Source of the DNA: Anatilimnocola aggregata
Lineage (GTDB): Bacteria > Planctomycetota > Planctomycetia > Pirellulales > Pirellulaceae
Length of the DNA: 64,000 nucleotides
Assembly: GCF_007747655.1 (NCBI RefSeq)
Contig: NZ_CP036274.1
Span: forward strand, 6,200,001 to 6,264,000
Direction of reading: 5' to 3'
The notes beneath the pieces were generated by a model. The model did no database searches. It saw nothing but the letters and a program-made list of their open reading frames with translations, and had not been told where the DNA came from. Position numbers and translations under genes: made by a program. Positions 1 to 9,445 of the stretch are shown here, one piece after another. Each line of letters begins with the position of its first letter. Within the stretch, counting starts at the first letter, position 1.

Positions 1-1085
1 CCGAAGGTGCGCAAAATGTAGCCCGCTTCGGTATGCCGCCCCGTCGAGAGAGTCAGCCCCTCGAGGCTGATCATCGTATCGCGGCCCCAATCGGTGAACC
101 AATGATAACCGGCGATCACAGTCCGTACTTCATCGCCAGCCGCGCGGGTGCGAGCAGCGTCTTCAGAGCGGGCAGCGGGCGTAATCAGAAACTGATCAGC
201 GGCAAGGGTGAGTTCGCTCGCTGGCCCCTTTTGCAGTGCCGGATGCGCCATTTTTAACAGTTGATTGCGCCGGCTGGCTTCATATTCAGTTGCCTGCTCG
301 GGAGTGATGGCTCCAATCGTCTCCCATGACTCGGTCGATGCCACGAGCGTTACCGGTCGATCGACGCTGAGATCCGCGCGAAAATAACCGGGGCTCCAAA
401 GTTCGCCAAGCGCTTCGTAACCGCGACTTTCTTCCACGCGATAAATCACATTCGGCAGGTGTGTTCCTTCGAGGGTGATCGCGACCTGTTCGCCATGCAC
501 CAGCATCCGCAGGGGAGGCAAAGGCCCCGGAGCGGTGAGTTCAATGCGACCGTCGATGCAACTCACGGGGCATGGCCCCGTGTGGGGGTGATTGACTGGC
601 GCTTCGTGCGGGCGAAAGTGAATCGAAGGACGAAGCTTAATCCGCAGCGTGCCATCGCCGCGAATCAGCCGATAGTTCACATGTACCGTGTTTTGATGAT
701 GCGGCAGAAGAATACGTCGTTCGAGCACATAGCCGGCGAATTCATATCGCCACACGGGCAGGCCGAGTTCCAGGCGAAACTCCGTCAACAGATCGGAGCC
801 ATGCAAATGCAGCGAACCTTCGCGCTCTTCGCCCCCAATCAGCATCTTCTCGCCATTGGGCAATCGCACCAACTCCGTCAGATGGTTGAGCATCACGCGC
901 CGGCCGAGCGGCGCGGGTAAGGCGGCAATCAGCAAGCTATGATAGCGCCGCGCGGCGACTCCACCCACGGTACCCGAGGCGTAACCGCCCAGACCATTCG
1001 TGACTAACCATTCGCGCGTGAGGAGTGATTCGCGCTCGACTTCGTCGCGGCCGGACCACGGCATCCGTAAGACCCAGTTGTCCAT
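1..1085 (-). CDS. Amylo-alpha-1,6-glucosidase / glycogen debranching enzyme, partial (C-terminus beyond window)
   Basis: About 361 N-terminal residues are visible; the gene runs off the left edge. I translated it from the reverse strand: it opens MDNWVLRMPW, then shows the block TNGLGGYASGTVGG followed by RRYHSLL, the hallmark of the bacterial GDE N-terminal domain. Near the left edge it reads WFTDWGRDTMIS, the start of the (alpha/alpha)6 catalytic GDE_C domain. Family members remove alpha-1,6 branches from glycogen in the cytoplasm. The start at 1085 is supported by an AAGGAG box 6-7 bases upstream. It begins 20 bases after the treZ stop, so the two are almost certainly co-transcribed. Family assignment is strong; exact specificity is inferred. 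Confidence 0.92.
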   Translation of the reverse strand, partial: MDNWVLRMPWSGRDEVERESLLTREWLVTNGLGGYASGTVGGVAARRYHSLLIAALPAPLGRRVMLNHLTELVRLPNGEKMLIGGEEREGSLHLHGSDLLTEFRLELGLPVWRYEFAGYVLERRILLPHHQNTVHVNYRLIRGDGTLRIKLRPSIHFRPHEAPVNHPHTGPCPVSCIDGRIELTAPGPLPPLRMLVHGEQVAITLEGTHLPNVIYRVEESRGYEALGELWSPGYFRADLSVDRPVTLVASTESWETIGAITPEQATEYEASRRNQLLKMAHPALQKGPASELTLAADQFLITPAARSEDAARTRAAGDEVRTVIAGYHWFTDWGRDTMISLEGLTLSTGRHTEAGYILRTF

Positions 1086-1105
1086 GCTTGGCTCCTTCCA
1101 GTCAG

Positions 1106-2989
1106 CTAGTGTTTCGCGGTTGGTGATTGCAAGCGGCACGGCTTGAGCACGACGGCCGCTGTGGCCGGAATTCGCCAATTGAAATCTTCGGTTTCGAGCG
1201 GGGGCGTTCCCAATCCGCCATACTTCGGATCCTCACTCGACCAGAGTTCTTCCCATTCGCAATCAGGCGGCGGCGCGAGCAATGGCTCCGGAGCTGGATC
1301 GCATTGCAAATCACGCCCCAAATTAATGACCAGCAGGCGATCGTCGATGTTGTCGCCGAAGAACCGCAGGACGAAGGCATCCTGGCTGAGAACTGCGCCA
1401 TCGAAGCGATTGCGATCCTGCAGTCGAAAGCAGGGCTCTTCGCGGCGTAAGCGGAGCAGATCGCGGTGCAAGTCGTACATCGGTCGATTCGTTTCCACTT
1501 CCGACCAATCGAGAATGCACTTCTCGAACGTTTCCACTTCCCCGGGGGCGGGCAGAATCGACCGCATCTCTTCGGTGGCGAGACTCGGGAATTGGGCCAG
1601 GAACTTCAATCGCCCTTCGCGAATCAGCGTGTTCAGCTCGGGCTTATGATCGGCAAAGAACAAAAACGGCGCGCTCGAAGTGAACTCTTGCCCTTGAAAG
1701 AGCATCGGTGTGTTCGGCGCGAGGAGCAGCAATGTGGTGATTGCCTTGTAGGCACCACTGCTCGTCATGTGATGCAACCGCAAACCATTGGCCGAGTTGG
1801 CAACCTGGTCATGATTCTGCAAAAAGGTGATGAACTGCGGAGGCGCAAGATCGAGCGAGTAATCACCGCGACGAGCTTTTTGCCACTTGTAGCGCTGCCC
1901 CTGATAGAGAAAGCCCCACTTCACCGCGGAGACTAGTTCCTGAGCGCTCCCCTTATAGTCGCTGAAGTACGCTTCGCTGTGGCCCGTGGTGGCCACGCGC
2001 GCAGTGTGGTGAAAGTCGTCGTTCCAGATGCCATCCAGGCCGCACCCGCCAGCAGCAGCGGAACGAACGAGCCGCGACTCTTGGCGTTCGTTTTCATTCA
2101 CAATGATTGTGCTGCGACCTTTCGCGGCGGCGCGAACTTCTTGGCCGATGACGGTCAGAATGTGCTCTGGTGAATCGTCGAAAATCTGCTGTGTGGCATC
2201 GAGGCGCAAGCCGTCGAGATGATACTCGTCGACCCAGTACGCGGCGTTCTTCGCCATGAACTCGCGCACAGGGCCGGAGTTGGGACCATCGAAATTAATC
2301 GCGTCCCCCCATTCGTTGTCGTACTTCTTGGTGAAGTAGTCGGCTGAATAGCAGCCGATGTAGTTGCCGTCAGGGCCAAAGTGGTTGTAGACCACGTCGA
2401 GAATCACGCCCATTCCCAGGCGATGTGCTTCGTTGACGAAGCGGCGAAAATCATCGGGCTGACCATACAGATGCGTCGGCGCAAAAAAGCTCACGCCGTC
2501 GTAGCCCCAGCCAAATTCACCGGGAAACTCACTGACCGGCATCACTTCCAGTAGCGTAATTCCCGTATCTACCAGGTAAGGCAACTTCTCAATGGCGGCG
2601 GCCCAATTCCCTGCGCGCGTGAACGTGCCAATGTGCATTTCATAAATCACCTGCCCGGCTAACTTGCAGCCCAACCATTGCTGATCGGTCCAAGCGAACT
2701 TGGTGGGATCGACGACTTGCGAGGGTCCATGCGGCCCTTCGGGCTGATAGCGCGAAGCCGGGTCGGGAAATTTCTGACCGTCGACGACGTACCAATACTG
2801 CGTACCGTCACTCGCGCCGGGCACTAAACCAGAGAAGTAGCCATTCCCCTCAGCTTCAAGCGTGAAAGCTTGCGGCGTGTCGCGAACCAAGACCTGTAAC
2901 TGCTGATGTTTGGGAGCCCAGACGCGAAAATGAACTCCAGCTGATTCGTGCACTTCAGCGCCAATCGGCAGGCGACGCTCTACGGGCAT
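1106..2989 (-). CDS. treZ: Malto-oligosyltrehalose trehalohydrolase (GH13)
   Basis: A 627-residue protein. Order: N-terminal early-set (CBM48-like) domain about residues 8-95 (VHFRVWAPKHQQLQV), then a GH13 alpha-amylase barrel. Visible catalytic motifs are DVVYNHFG near 198, DGLRLDAT with the likely nucleophile Asp264, VNENE with the likely acid/base Glu299, and QNHDQ with Asp394. FLFFADHKPE in the C-terminal part is typical of TreZ rather than of branching enzyme. TreZ releases trehalose from maltooligosyl trehalose made by TreY; no treY is in the window. I chose the ATG at 2989, preceded by GGAAGGGAG, over an in-frame upstream start at 3157 whose extra 56 residues resemble no domain. It leads an operon with the downstream debranching enzyme. 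GlgB is the main alternative but fits less well. Confidence 0.9.
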   Translation of the reverse strand: MPVERRLPIGAEVHESAGVHFRVWAPKHQQLQVLVRDTPQAFTLEAEGNGYFSGLVPGASDGTQYWYVVDGQKFPDPASRYQPEGPHGPSQVVDPTKFAWTDQQWLGCKLAGQVIYEMHIGTFTRAGNWAAAIEKLPYLVDTGITLLEVMPVSEFPGEFGWGYDGVSFFAPTHLYGQPDDFRRFVNEAHRLGMGVILDVVYNHFGPDGNYIGCYSADYFTKKYDNEWGDAINFDGPNSGPVREFMAKNAAYWVDEYHLDGLRLDATQQIFDDSPEHILTVIGQEVRAAAKGRSTIIVNENERQESRLVRSAAAGGCGLDGIWNDDFHHTARVATTGHSEAYFSDYKGSAQELVSAVKWGFLYQGQRYKWQKARRGDYSLDLAPPQFITFLQNHDQVANSANGLRLHHMTSSGAYKAITTLLLLAPNTPMLFQGQEFTSSAPFLFFADHKPELNTLIREGRLKFLAQFPSLATEEMRSILPAPGEVETFEKCILDWSEVETNRPMYDLHRDLLRLRREEPCFRLQDRNRFDGAVLSQDAFVLRFFGDNIDDRLLVINLGRDLQCDPAPEPLLAPPPDCEWEELWSSEDPKYGGLGTPPLETEDFNWRIPATAAVVLKPCRLQSPTAKH

Positions 2990-3254
2990 GGAAACTCCCT
3001 TCCTGTTGCGAAAACTCAAGGCGCGAATCGACTCCATTAAGAAGTTCGTTGCTTCGGCGAATGCAAGTAGCGCGCCGCCCACATCGTACTCGGCATTGCT
3101 CGCTAGTGCGCGCGACCAGCCGACTGGCGTGCCAGCACCGCTCACCGCCTCGCGCAAAAAAAAACGACCGAGCGCGATTGCTCACGCCCGGCCGCGAGGA
3201 GATGAATTGCGAGAGTGGGTCTAAGCCGCACAGCCGACCGCTTGATGACTCCCG

Positions 3255-3503
3255 TTAGGCGACTTCGATTTGGTCGACGATGCCATCCAACTCGCCAAAG
3301 GATTTCACTTCATGCAGCCACAGCTGCCGCTGATAGTACGAGCCAGCTTTCCCTCGCAAAGTTGCGACCCGATCGTTAACGGCAACCGACAATTGGCGAT
3401 AAACCGTATTGCTGCGGGAACTTAAGTGCGAGCGAATCTTCTGTGCCAGGACTTCATCCGTGAGACCCACTTGGGGAGCCAGTTCCATCGACAATGTTGA
3501 CAT
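3255..3503 (-). CDS. Small BON-domain protein
   Basis: An 82-residue protein that is almost entirely one BON domain: a helix (TDEVLAQKIRSHL), a strand with YRQLSVAVNDRVATLRGKAG, then a helix (YYQRQLWLHEVKSF) and a final strand (IVDQIEV). BON domains are thought to bind phospholipid or glycan at membranes and occur in OsmY-like proteins. Here there is no signal peptide, so a periplasmic location is not supported. The gene stands alone between treZ and a divergent plus-strand gene. The domain call is by pattern recognition; cellular role unknown. Confidence 0.8.
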   Translation of the reverse strand: MSTLSMELAPQVGLTDEVLAQKIRSHLSSRSNTVYRQLSVAVNDRVATLRGKAGSYYQRQLWLHEVKSFGELDGIVDQIEVA

Positions 3504-4012
3504 GCAGAGACCTGTTTCTCTCTAGGTGTTTTGCGAAACCGTAACAACCGGTTCAACTGCGGGAATCTGCAAATTCCAGGCCGCTTCTCAAGTTGTTAAA
3601 TCGCGTATCTTCGCGTTCGCCTCGCCTGGCAAGATTGGCCGCTGATCGACCAAGTTGGCTGGCGAGATTGCAACTGGATCGAGCCTGCTCATGAGTGTGC
3701 ACACGGGTATACGTATTGTCCCTGGTTATGGTTTTGTCTCATTGCTCGACTGACAATCTCATTTCGAGAGTGCGACAACAACTTCGTCCCCGCAGCTGGC
3801 TTTCTGCCTAGCAAAAACCCGGAACAAACACTGCTGCGCAACTGACTTCTGAGAAATGCCTTACGTCAATCCATCGCTTAGAGCCCAAGCTGCCTACGGC
3901 TGAACCGCGGAGTTTGGCGCGGCGATTGCAATTCGTCACCATCCATCTGGCAATGAAGATTTGCCAAACGTGAAGTATGCCTCTCTGTATTACAAGCCAA
4001 GGAAGTCGTCCG
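3504..4012. other. Noncoding gap of about 0.5 kb
   Basis: Divergent intergenic region between the BON gene and the small plus-strand gene. It must carry both promoters. I see a perfect 10-bp palindrome GTGTGCACAC at 3695-3704 but no clear -35/-10 pair and no convincing gene. Confidence 0.5.
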
Positions 4013-4231
4013 ATGGTCACGCAAGCAACCTTACTCAATTCCGCAACCGCCACTCCTGAACCCTCGACCGGTTCGATTCGTCATATGACCGCCCGGATCC
4101 GGAATCATTGGTCGAAAGATGAGCGTGTCGATCGCCAACATCAGGCCCTGCTGTTCCAACAGCAGCTGCTGCAAATGTGCGGCCTCGTCCCCACCGATGG
4201 GCTCGATGACGTCATTACCGTCGCTCGGTAA
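4013..4231 (+). CDS. Small hypothetical protein, 72 aa
   Basis: A short protein with a Ser/Thr/Pro-rich N-terminus followed by a charged amphipathic segment (MTARIRNHWSKDERVDRQHQ, then ALLFQQQLLQMCGL). The ATG at 4013 has an AAGGAAG box at 3999-4005 with ideal 7-base spacing, which favours it over the in-frame ATG at 3977 that lacks a box. The composition is protein-like and there is no competing gene on either strand. No signal peptide or membrane segment. I do not recognise a family. It may be cytoplasmic and could act with the following gene, 105 bases downstream. Confidence 0.55.
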   Translation: MVTQATLLNSATATPEPSTGSIRHMTARIRNHWSKDERVDRQHQALLFQQQLLQMCGLVPTDGLDDVITVAR

Positions 4232-4336
4232 GCCCTGAGTTTATGGCGGCCTATTTCTCGTAAGCGATCATCCAGCTAGGGAAGAGCCTTCGCCCTTGAA
4301 TTACAACTTTGATGTTTGAAGTGTACGAAAGTAGCC

Positions 4337-6088
4337 ATGCGTTACCTGGCTTTGGCAGCCGACTATGACGGGACGTTAGCCCACCACGGAAAAGTGAGTT
4401 CGTCGACCATCGACGCACTCAAGCGACTGAAAGATTCCGGCCGCAAGTTGGTCATGGTCAGCGGCCGTGAACTCGAAGACCTGTTTACGACCTTCGAGCA
4501 TGCCGAACTGTTCGACCGCTTGGTCCTTGAAAACGGCGCGCTCCTCTATAACCCCGCCACGCGCGAAGAAACGATTCTCGCGGAACCTCCGCCACCGCAA
4601 CTTGTCGAAATGCTTTATGCGCGCGGTGTCAGCCGAATTTCCGCTGGGCGGGTCATCGTCGCAACTTGGGAACCGCATCAAAAAGAAGTCCTCGAGGTCA
4701 TTCAAGACTTAGGGATCGAGCGACAAGTCATCTTCAATAAGGGGGCCGTGATGGTGCTCCCCTCGGGAACCAACAAAGCGACCGGCCTGGCTGCCGGGCT
4801 GTTGCAACTTGGGCTCTCGCCCCATAACTGTGTGGCAATTGGCGATGCTGAAAACGACCACACCTTTCTCGCCGCCAGCGAATGTGGTGTCGCCGTTTCG
4901 AATGCGCTCAACTCGCTCAAAGAGCGGGCCGACCTGGTAACGACTGCCGACCATGGTCATGGCGTTGAGGAATTGATTGATCGGATGATCGACGATGACC
5001 TAGCTTCGCTCAATCAGAAACTGAAGCGACACGGGTTGCTGGTTGGCAAGACAGCTGATGGGACGGAACGCCGCCTCGATCCGTTCGGCGTGAATTTGCT
5101 GATTGCCGGCTCCTCAGCCAGTGGCAAGTCTACGATTACCACCGGTCTGCTCGAACGACTGGAAAACAAAGGCTATCAATTCCTGATCGTGGATCCCGAA
5201 GGTGACTATTCCACGCTCAACGGTGCTTCGGTGCTGGGCGATGCGAGCCGCGCGCCGCTGGTAGAGGAAGTGCTCGACTTCCTGAAAACGCCAACGCATA
5301 ACGTCGTCGTTAATCTGCTCGGCATTCCACTCGACCAACGCCCGTCTTTTTTCGATTCGCTGTTGCCGCGATTGCAAGCGCTGCGCAGTTCGAAAGGTCG
5401 CCCGCACTGGGTACTGGTCGACGAAGCGCACCATCTGCTGCATGCCCAATGGAAACCCGGCGAACAGAACTTTACCGGTCAGAAAATGGGGCTGACTCTA
5501 ATCACGGTTCATCCTGAAAGTGTGTCGCAAGCGGCGCTCGAGCGCGTGACCGCGGCCATTGTGCTGGGCGAACGACCGGACAAGACGCTGCACGCGTTTT
5601 GCCAGGCAGCGGGCAAGCCGTTGCCGCTCGCGCCGGAAGGGGCGCTTAGCCGCGGCGATGCCCTGCTCTGGGAAGTCAATCGTGACGAAGTCGTGGTCGT
5701 CCATACGGAACCACCCAAGACCGAACGCCGTCGCCACTCGCGCAAGTATGCCGAAGGGAACCTGGGGCCCGATCGCAGTTTCTATTTTCGCGGGCCCGCG
5801 AAGAAGCTGAAATTAAAGGCTCAAAACCTGACTCTCTTCCTGCAAATCGCGGAAGGGATCGACGAAGAAACCTGGCTCTTCCATCTTGAGCAGGGAGATT
5901 ATGCCGAGTGGTTCCGCGAAGGAATTAAAGACGAAGACCTGGCCGCTGCGACCGAAAAGATTGCTGCTTCGAAACTTTCTGCCGATGAAAGTCGCGGGGC
6001 CGTGCGCGCTGCTGTCGAAGCGCGCTATACCCTCCCTTCCGACCGCGCAACCGGTCACGAAGAAAAAGAAGACCAGCCTGCCAAGTAG
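4337..6088 (+). CDS. HAD-IIB phosphatase fused to HerA-like P-loop ATPase
   Basis: A 583-residue fusion. Residues 1-225 are a HAD hydrolase: motif I ADYDGTLA (Asp9/Asp11), motif II MVSGR near 43, and motif IV VAIGDAENDHTFL, resembling Cof-type or sucrose-phosphatase-like enzymes. Residues about 245-470 are an ATPase with P-loop AGSSASGKST near 257 and Walker B WVLVDEAHHLL near 357, close to the DUF87/HerA central domain. The C-terminal part has a block FYFRGPAKKLKLKAQNLTLF and an acidic alpha-helical tail. Such fusions suggest nucleotide-dependent control of a phosphatase, but substrate and partner are unknown. I use ATG 4337 because HAD motif I starts immediately after it; a TTG at 4316 is also in frame. 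No membrane segments. Confidence 0.8.
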   Translation: MRYLALAADYDGTLAHHGKVSSSTIDALKRLKDSGRKLVMVSGRELEDLFTTFEHAELFDRLVLENGALLYNPATREETILAEPPPPQLVEMLYARGVSRISAGRVIVATWEPHQKEVLEVIQDLGIERQVIFNKGAVMVLPSGTNKATGLAAGLLQLGLSPHNCVAIGDAENDHTFLAASECGVAVSNALNSLKERADLVTTADHGHGVEELIDRMIDDDLASLNQKLKRHGLLVGKTADGTERRLDPFGVNLLIAGSSASGKSTITTGLLERLENKGYQFLIVDPEGDYSTLNGASVLGDASRAPLVEEVLDFLKTPTHNVVVNLLGIPLDQRPSFFDSLLPRLQALRSSKGRPHWVLVDEAHHLLHAQWKPGEQNFTGQKMGLTLITVHPESVSQAALERVTAAIVLGERPDKTLHAFCQAAGKPLPLAPEGALSRGDALLWEVNRDEVVVVHTEPPKTERRRHSRKYAEGNLGPDRSFYFRGPAKKLKLKAQNLTLFLQIAEGIDEETWLFHLEQGDYAEWFREGIKDEDLAAATEKIAASKLSADESRGAVRAAVEARYTLPSDRATGHEEKEDQPAK

Positions 6089-6224
6089 TGACATACGGCA
6101 AATTTCTTCTGCCAGCGGGAATAAGAGGCACTACCTCGCCCGAATGGATGGCAGTGTTCAATCGAGACCAGCTGCGAGCAGTCGTTGCTCGTTCACTTGT
6201 TTCTGTTTGTCCACAAAGTTTTGT

Positions 6225-6244
6225 TGAATCAATGCTTTGATTCA
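6225..6244. promoter_or_regulatory. AT-rich 8-bp inverted repeat
   Basis: TGAATCAA and TTGATTCA flank a 4-base loop TGCT. It lies 137 bases after the HAD-ATPase stop and 106 before the next start. It could be an operator for the downstream gene or a weak terminator for the upstream one; there is no T-run. Confidence 0.35.
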
Positions 6245-6350
6245 TTCTAAGCGCAGCCAGCAGTTGCTGAAGGTCTGTGCCTTGATCGCCGCACGTCAGT
6301 GCTGATGCGTGCTAGCGCCGTCGTGTTGGTTCATTCTGCGGAGTCTTCGT

Positions 6351-7877
6351 ATGCGCTCGTCAACCGTTCACAACCCAATGGAAGCGGAGCAGGACGAGGA
6401 ACCGGGCGAATCGCGGAGCAGTTTTCTGTGGCTCAACGCGATGCCCAGTTGGCTGATGAGCACCGTGGTCCATTTCATTCTGCTGTTGATTTTGGCGCTA
6501 ATCACAGTTGCTCCGCCGATCGCGAGTGCCCATTTGCACATTGCCTCGATACCGGTTCTCCAGGATGAACCGGTGCTGGACTTCGAAGAGGAGAGGTTGC
6601 CGCTAGACGTATCGAACACCACACTCAACTCGCCAAGCAACTTCGCGATCAACAGCCCGATCGATGCCCCTGAATCGGTCGACGATCCAACTTCGATAGC
6701 TGATGTAGATCCGGCTCCTATCCACGTAGATACGAGCGACAGTGGCCAAGAAACCGTGCCGCGCAACGATTCGACATTGCCTGTCGGTTCCTACTTGGGG
6801 AGCGGACTCGATGGTCGTGGCGAACAGGCCCGCAAACAGGCCGTATTCACTTCCGGCGGTAACGACGCCAGCGAAGCAGCCGTCGCTGCTGCTCTGGAAT
6901 GGCTGGCCAATCATCAAATGCCGGATGGCGGCTGGAATTACGATCACCGCGTTGGACCCTGCAATGCTCGTTGCAATCACGCTGGCACCCTGACCGATTG
7001 CCGCACCGGTGCGACCGCTCAAGCGCTGTTGCCGTTCCTGGGTGCCGGTCAAACCCACAAAACGGGTAAGTACAAGAAGAACGTCGAAGCGGGCCTCTAC
7101 TTCCTTACCCAGCAAATGAAGGTCAAGACCCAGATGGGTCTGCAGTGTGGCGACCTCGCTCAAGGTGGCGGCAGCATGTACTCGCACGGTATGGCCGCGA
7201 TCGTGCTGTGCGAAGCCTACGCGATGACGCACGACAAGGGGCTGATGATGCCGGCCCAGTTGTCGCTCAATCACATCGTCTATGCTCAAGACCCTGTTGG
7301 TGGCGGTTGGCGATATGGTGTCCGCACCCCGGGCGATACCTCGGTCGTCGGTTGGCAGTTGATGGCTCTCAAGAGCGGTCACATGGCTTACCTGCAAGTG
7401 CCGCCGGGAACGATTGTCGGTGCCAACAAGTTCCTCGACTCGGTGATGAGCGACTACGCTTACTACGGCTATACCGATCCAGGTCGCGGTCAGGCCACCA
7501 CGGCCATCGGCATGCTTTGCCGCATGTACCTGGGCTGGAAGAAAGATCACCCGGGCATCGAAAAGGGGATCGAATACCTCAGCAAAACCGGCCCTTCGCC
7601 GGGCAACATGTACTACAACTACTACGCCACCCAGTGCATGCGTCACTACGAAGGGGAACATTGGGACAAGTGGAACGTCAAGATGCGCGACTCGCTCGTG
7701 AAGTCGCAAGAGAAGGACGGCCACATGAAGGGTAGCTGGGCCATGAAGGGCGATCACGGCACCGAACGTGGCGGCCGACTCTACTGCACGTCGATGGCCA
7801 CCATGATTCTCGAAGTCTACTATCGCCACATGCCCATCTACGGCAAGAACGCTGCCGAAGACGAATTCCCGCTGTAA
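6351..7877 (+). CDS. Membrane-anchored prenyltransferase/squalene-oxidase-repeat protein
   Basis: A 508-residue protein. An N-terminal cytoplasmic stretch precedes one membrane segment at about residues 33-60 (WLMSTVVHFILLLILALI). An acidic, Ser/Pro/Asp-rich linker follows to about residue 150. The C-terminal two thirds form an alpha/alpha-toroid-like domain with squalene-cyclase-type repeats (ALEWLANHQMPDGGWNYD, QDPVGGGWRYG, GRGGRLYCTSMATMILEVYY). Planctomycetes carry many such anchored repeat proteins of unknown function; catalysis as a true squalene cyclase is doubtful because the DXDD motif is not seen. Cysteines at the start of the toroid (GPCNARCNHAGTLTDC) may bind metal or form disulfides. 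ATG 6351 follows a GCGGAG box; a GTG at 6309 is an alternative. Confidence 0.8.
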   Translation: MRSSTVHNPMEAEQDEEPGESRSSFLWLNAMPSWLMSTVVHFILLLILALITVAPPIASAHLHIASIPVLQDEPVLDFEEERLPLDVSNTTLNSPSNFAINSPIDAPESVDDPTSIADVDPAPIHVDTSDSGQETVPRNDSTLPVGSYLGSGLDGRGEQARKQAVFTSGGNDASEAAVAAALEWLANHQMPDGGWNYDHRVGPCNARCNHAGTLTDCRTGATAQALLPFLGAGQTHKTGKYKKNVEAGLYFLTQQMKVKTQMGLQCGDLAQGGGSMYSHGMAAIVLCEAYAMTHDKGLMMPAQLSLNHIVYAQDPVGGGWRYGVRTPGDTSVVGWQLMALKSGHMAYLQVPPGTIVGANKFLDSVMSDYAYYGYTDPGRGQATTAIGMLCRMYLGWKKDHPGIEKGIEYLSKTGPSPGNMYYNYYATQCMRHYEGEHWDKWNVKMRDSLVKSQEKDGHMKGSWAMKGDHGTERGGRLYCTSMATMILEVYYRHMPIYGKNAAEDEFPL

Positions 7878-8113
7878 GCTGCATGCTCTGCCTCTCTTTT
7901 ATTCTGCCACGCGATTCATTTTCTTTTGATATGGATCGCCGCGTAACTGCGCAAGCTTTGCCGCCTCGACTGGGCTACCTGCGTAAGCCTTGGCGATCTT
8001 GAATCATTTCCAGAAATTGGCATTGAAGCGCAACCGATGGTAGAAGGCCGGACTGCGCGGATGCACTCCGGCAGTGGACATCTATAAAATCGCTAGCGAC
8101 CAAAGGATTTGAC

Positions 8114-9199
8114 GTGAAGACCAACGGAGTGGTCGGCGCGATAATCTCGTGCGTGCTTGGTATCGCGATGGCGCAGCTTCCTGCCCAGGAAGTGCCATCC
8201 CGCGAACTGGCGGACGGCACCTATACCTACGACACCTTGCCGGCAGGGACTTTCCCGGCCAGTCCGGTCACGGAGTTCTACGCCGGTACCGAATTCTTCT
8301 TCGCCAGCGCGCAGGCGCGCACGGGCGGTCGCATCACTGTCTCTTTTAGCGACACCACAGCCCCGGGCGTCGCTACGCTAGCATTTGCCGATGGCGATGG
8401 GCATGTTGATTTCGGCGTCGCTCCGCGGGTTTGGATTGGCAGGCACCTTAACGAGGCGTGGGGCATCCGCGCGACCTATTTCTCGTTCAGCGACAGCGAA
8501 GAGAAAGTACCCGAGATTAATCCTGCCATACCCGCAGTGGGCACGAATTTTTCCACCAACTATCAGGTAACGCAGCTCGACATGCGAGCCCTGGACCTCG
8601 ATCTGATCTATAGCGCATACATCAACGACAACTGGAAGCTGGATACGTTTGTCGGCGCTCGCTATTCCTCGGTCGACATCGACGCTCTCCATCACTCGTT
8701 CGGCGTTTTCACGACGGGCAACTTTGTCAATCTGCTGCTCGCCAATGGCAGCGCGTTTGACGGCGCCGGTACTTCGCTGGGCTTCAGCTCGCGTCATCGT
8801 TTGAATGGCAGCAACCTGTCGTTCATCTGGAGCGGGCGCGGCTCACACCTGTGGGGCCATTACGATGCCTTTAATCGGGCCGCTGGAACTGTCGCCAGCA
8901 GTCCGAGTGCACCGTTGGTGGGTGCAGAAACCCAAAGGATCGACAACGCTCCAGGAACGCTCGATATCATCGAAACCCAACTCGGCCTGCAATATGAGTT
9001 TCAAGTGGTCGAGTTGCCGATCAATTGCTTCTTCCGCACCAGCTTCGAGTTCCAGCGCTGGAATATGGCCGGCCCGGCCCCAACTCCCACTGGCTTCGGC
9101 GGCACGATTGGCGAACTCACTACCAACAGCAACGCCGCTGGCGGTCCTGGCGGCGCGACGCTTGTCGGCCTCAGTTTGGCGACCGGGTTCACCTGGTAG
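8114..9199 (+). CDS. Outer-membrane beta-barrel protein
   Basis: A 361-residue protein with an N-terminal signal peptide (about 1-20, GAIISCVLGIAMAQ, then PAQEVPS). The mature part is a chain of alternating strands rich in aromatics and glycine (FYAGTEFFFASAQ, WGIRATYFSFSD, WKLDTFVGARYSS, LGLQYEFQVVEL) and ends in a C-terminal Trp (SLATGFTW). This terminal aromatic is characteristic of outer-membrane barrels. It resembles the BBP7/Lpg1974-like porin group seen in planctomycetes, though a subfamily cannot be fixed by eye. The start is GTG 8114, preceded by AAAGGA at the right distance. It is probably monocistronic. Confidence 0.75.
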   Translation: MKTNGVVGAIISCVLGIAMAQLPAQEVPSRELADGTYTYDTLPAGTFPASPVTEFYAGTEFFFASAQARTGGRITVSFSDTTAPGVATLAFADGDGHVDFGVAPRVWIGRHLNEAWGIRATYFSFSDSEEKVPEINPAIPAVGTNFSTNYQVTQLDMRALDLDLIYSAYINDNWKLDTFVGARYSSVDIDALHHSFGVFTTGNFVNLLLANGSAFDGAGTSLGFSSRHRLNGSNLSFIWSGRGSHLWGHYDAFNRAAGTVASSPSAPLVGAETQRIDNAPGTLDIIETQLGLQYEFQVVELPINCFFRTSFEFQRWNMAGPAPTPTGFGGTIGELTTNSNAAGGPGGATLVGLSLATGFTW

Positions 9200-9445
9200 A
9201 AAGTCATTGATTCGGTAGGCTTTCGTGAAATCGCTCATACCAGGTTGATAGCCCCAGTCCGACAGACTCGCCTGGCACCGTTCATTTCTTGCCGCTGCCG
9301 GGACTGGGCAACGCAATGAAAACCAGTTGCGGCCTGCGCGCCGCGGGCATTTACAACCGCGCAGCGATAGCGGTAAACTGTGAGGTTTCGCTGGCGGATC
9401 GCACGCTGGCGTTAACCTTCACTGCGGCAAACACTTGCATCCATT

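Noticed and set aside
2990-3254. Open frames between treZ and the BON gene
   Set aside because: They conflict with the treZ start supported by its ribosome site and contain A-runs and random-looking residues.
6603-7829. A 408-codon antisense frame under the squalene-cyclase-like gene
   Set aside because: It mirrors the sense codons, has no recognisable motif, and the sense protein has clear repeats and a membrane segment.
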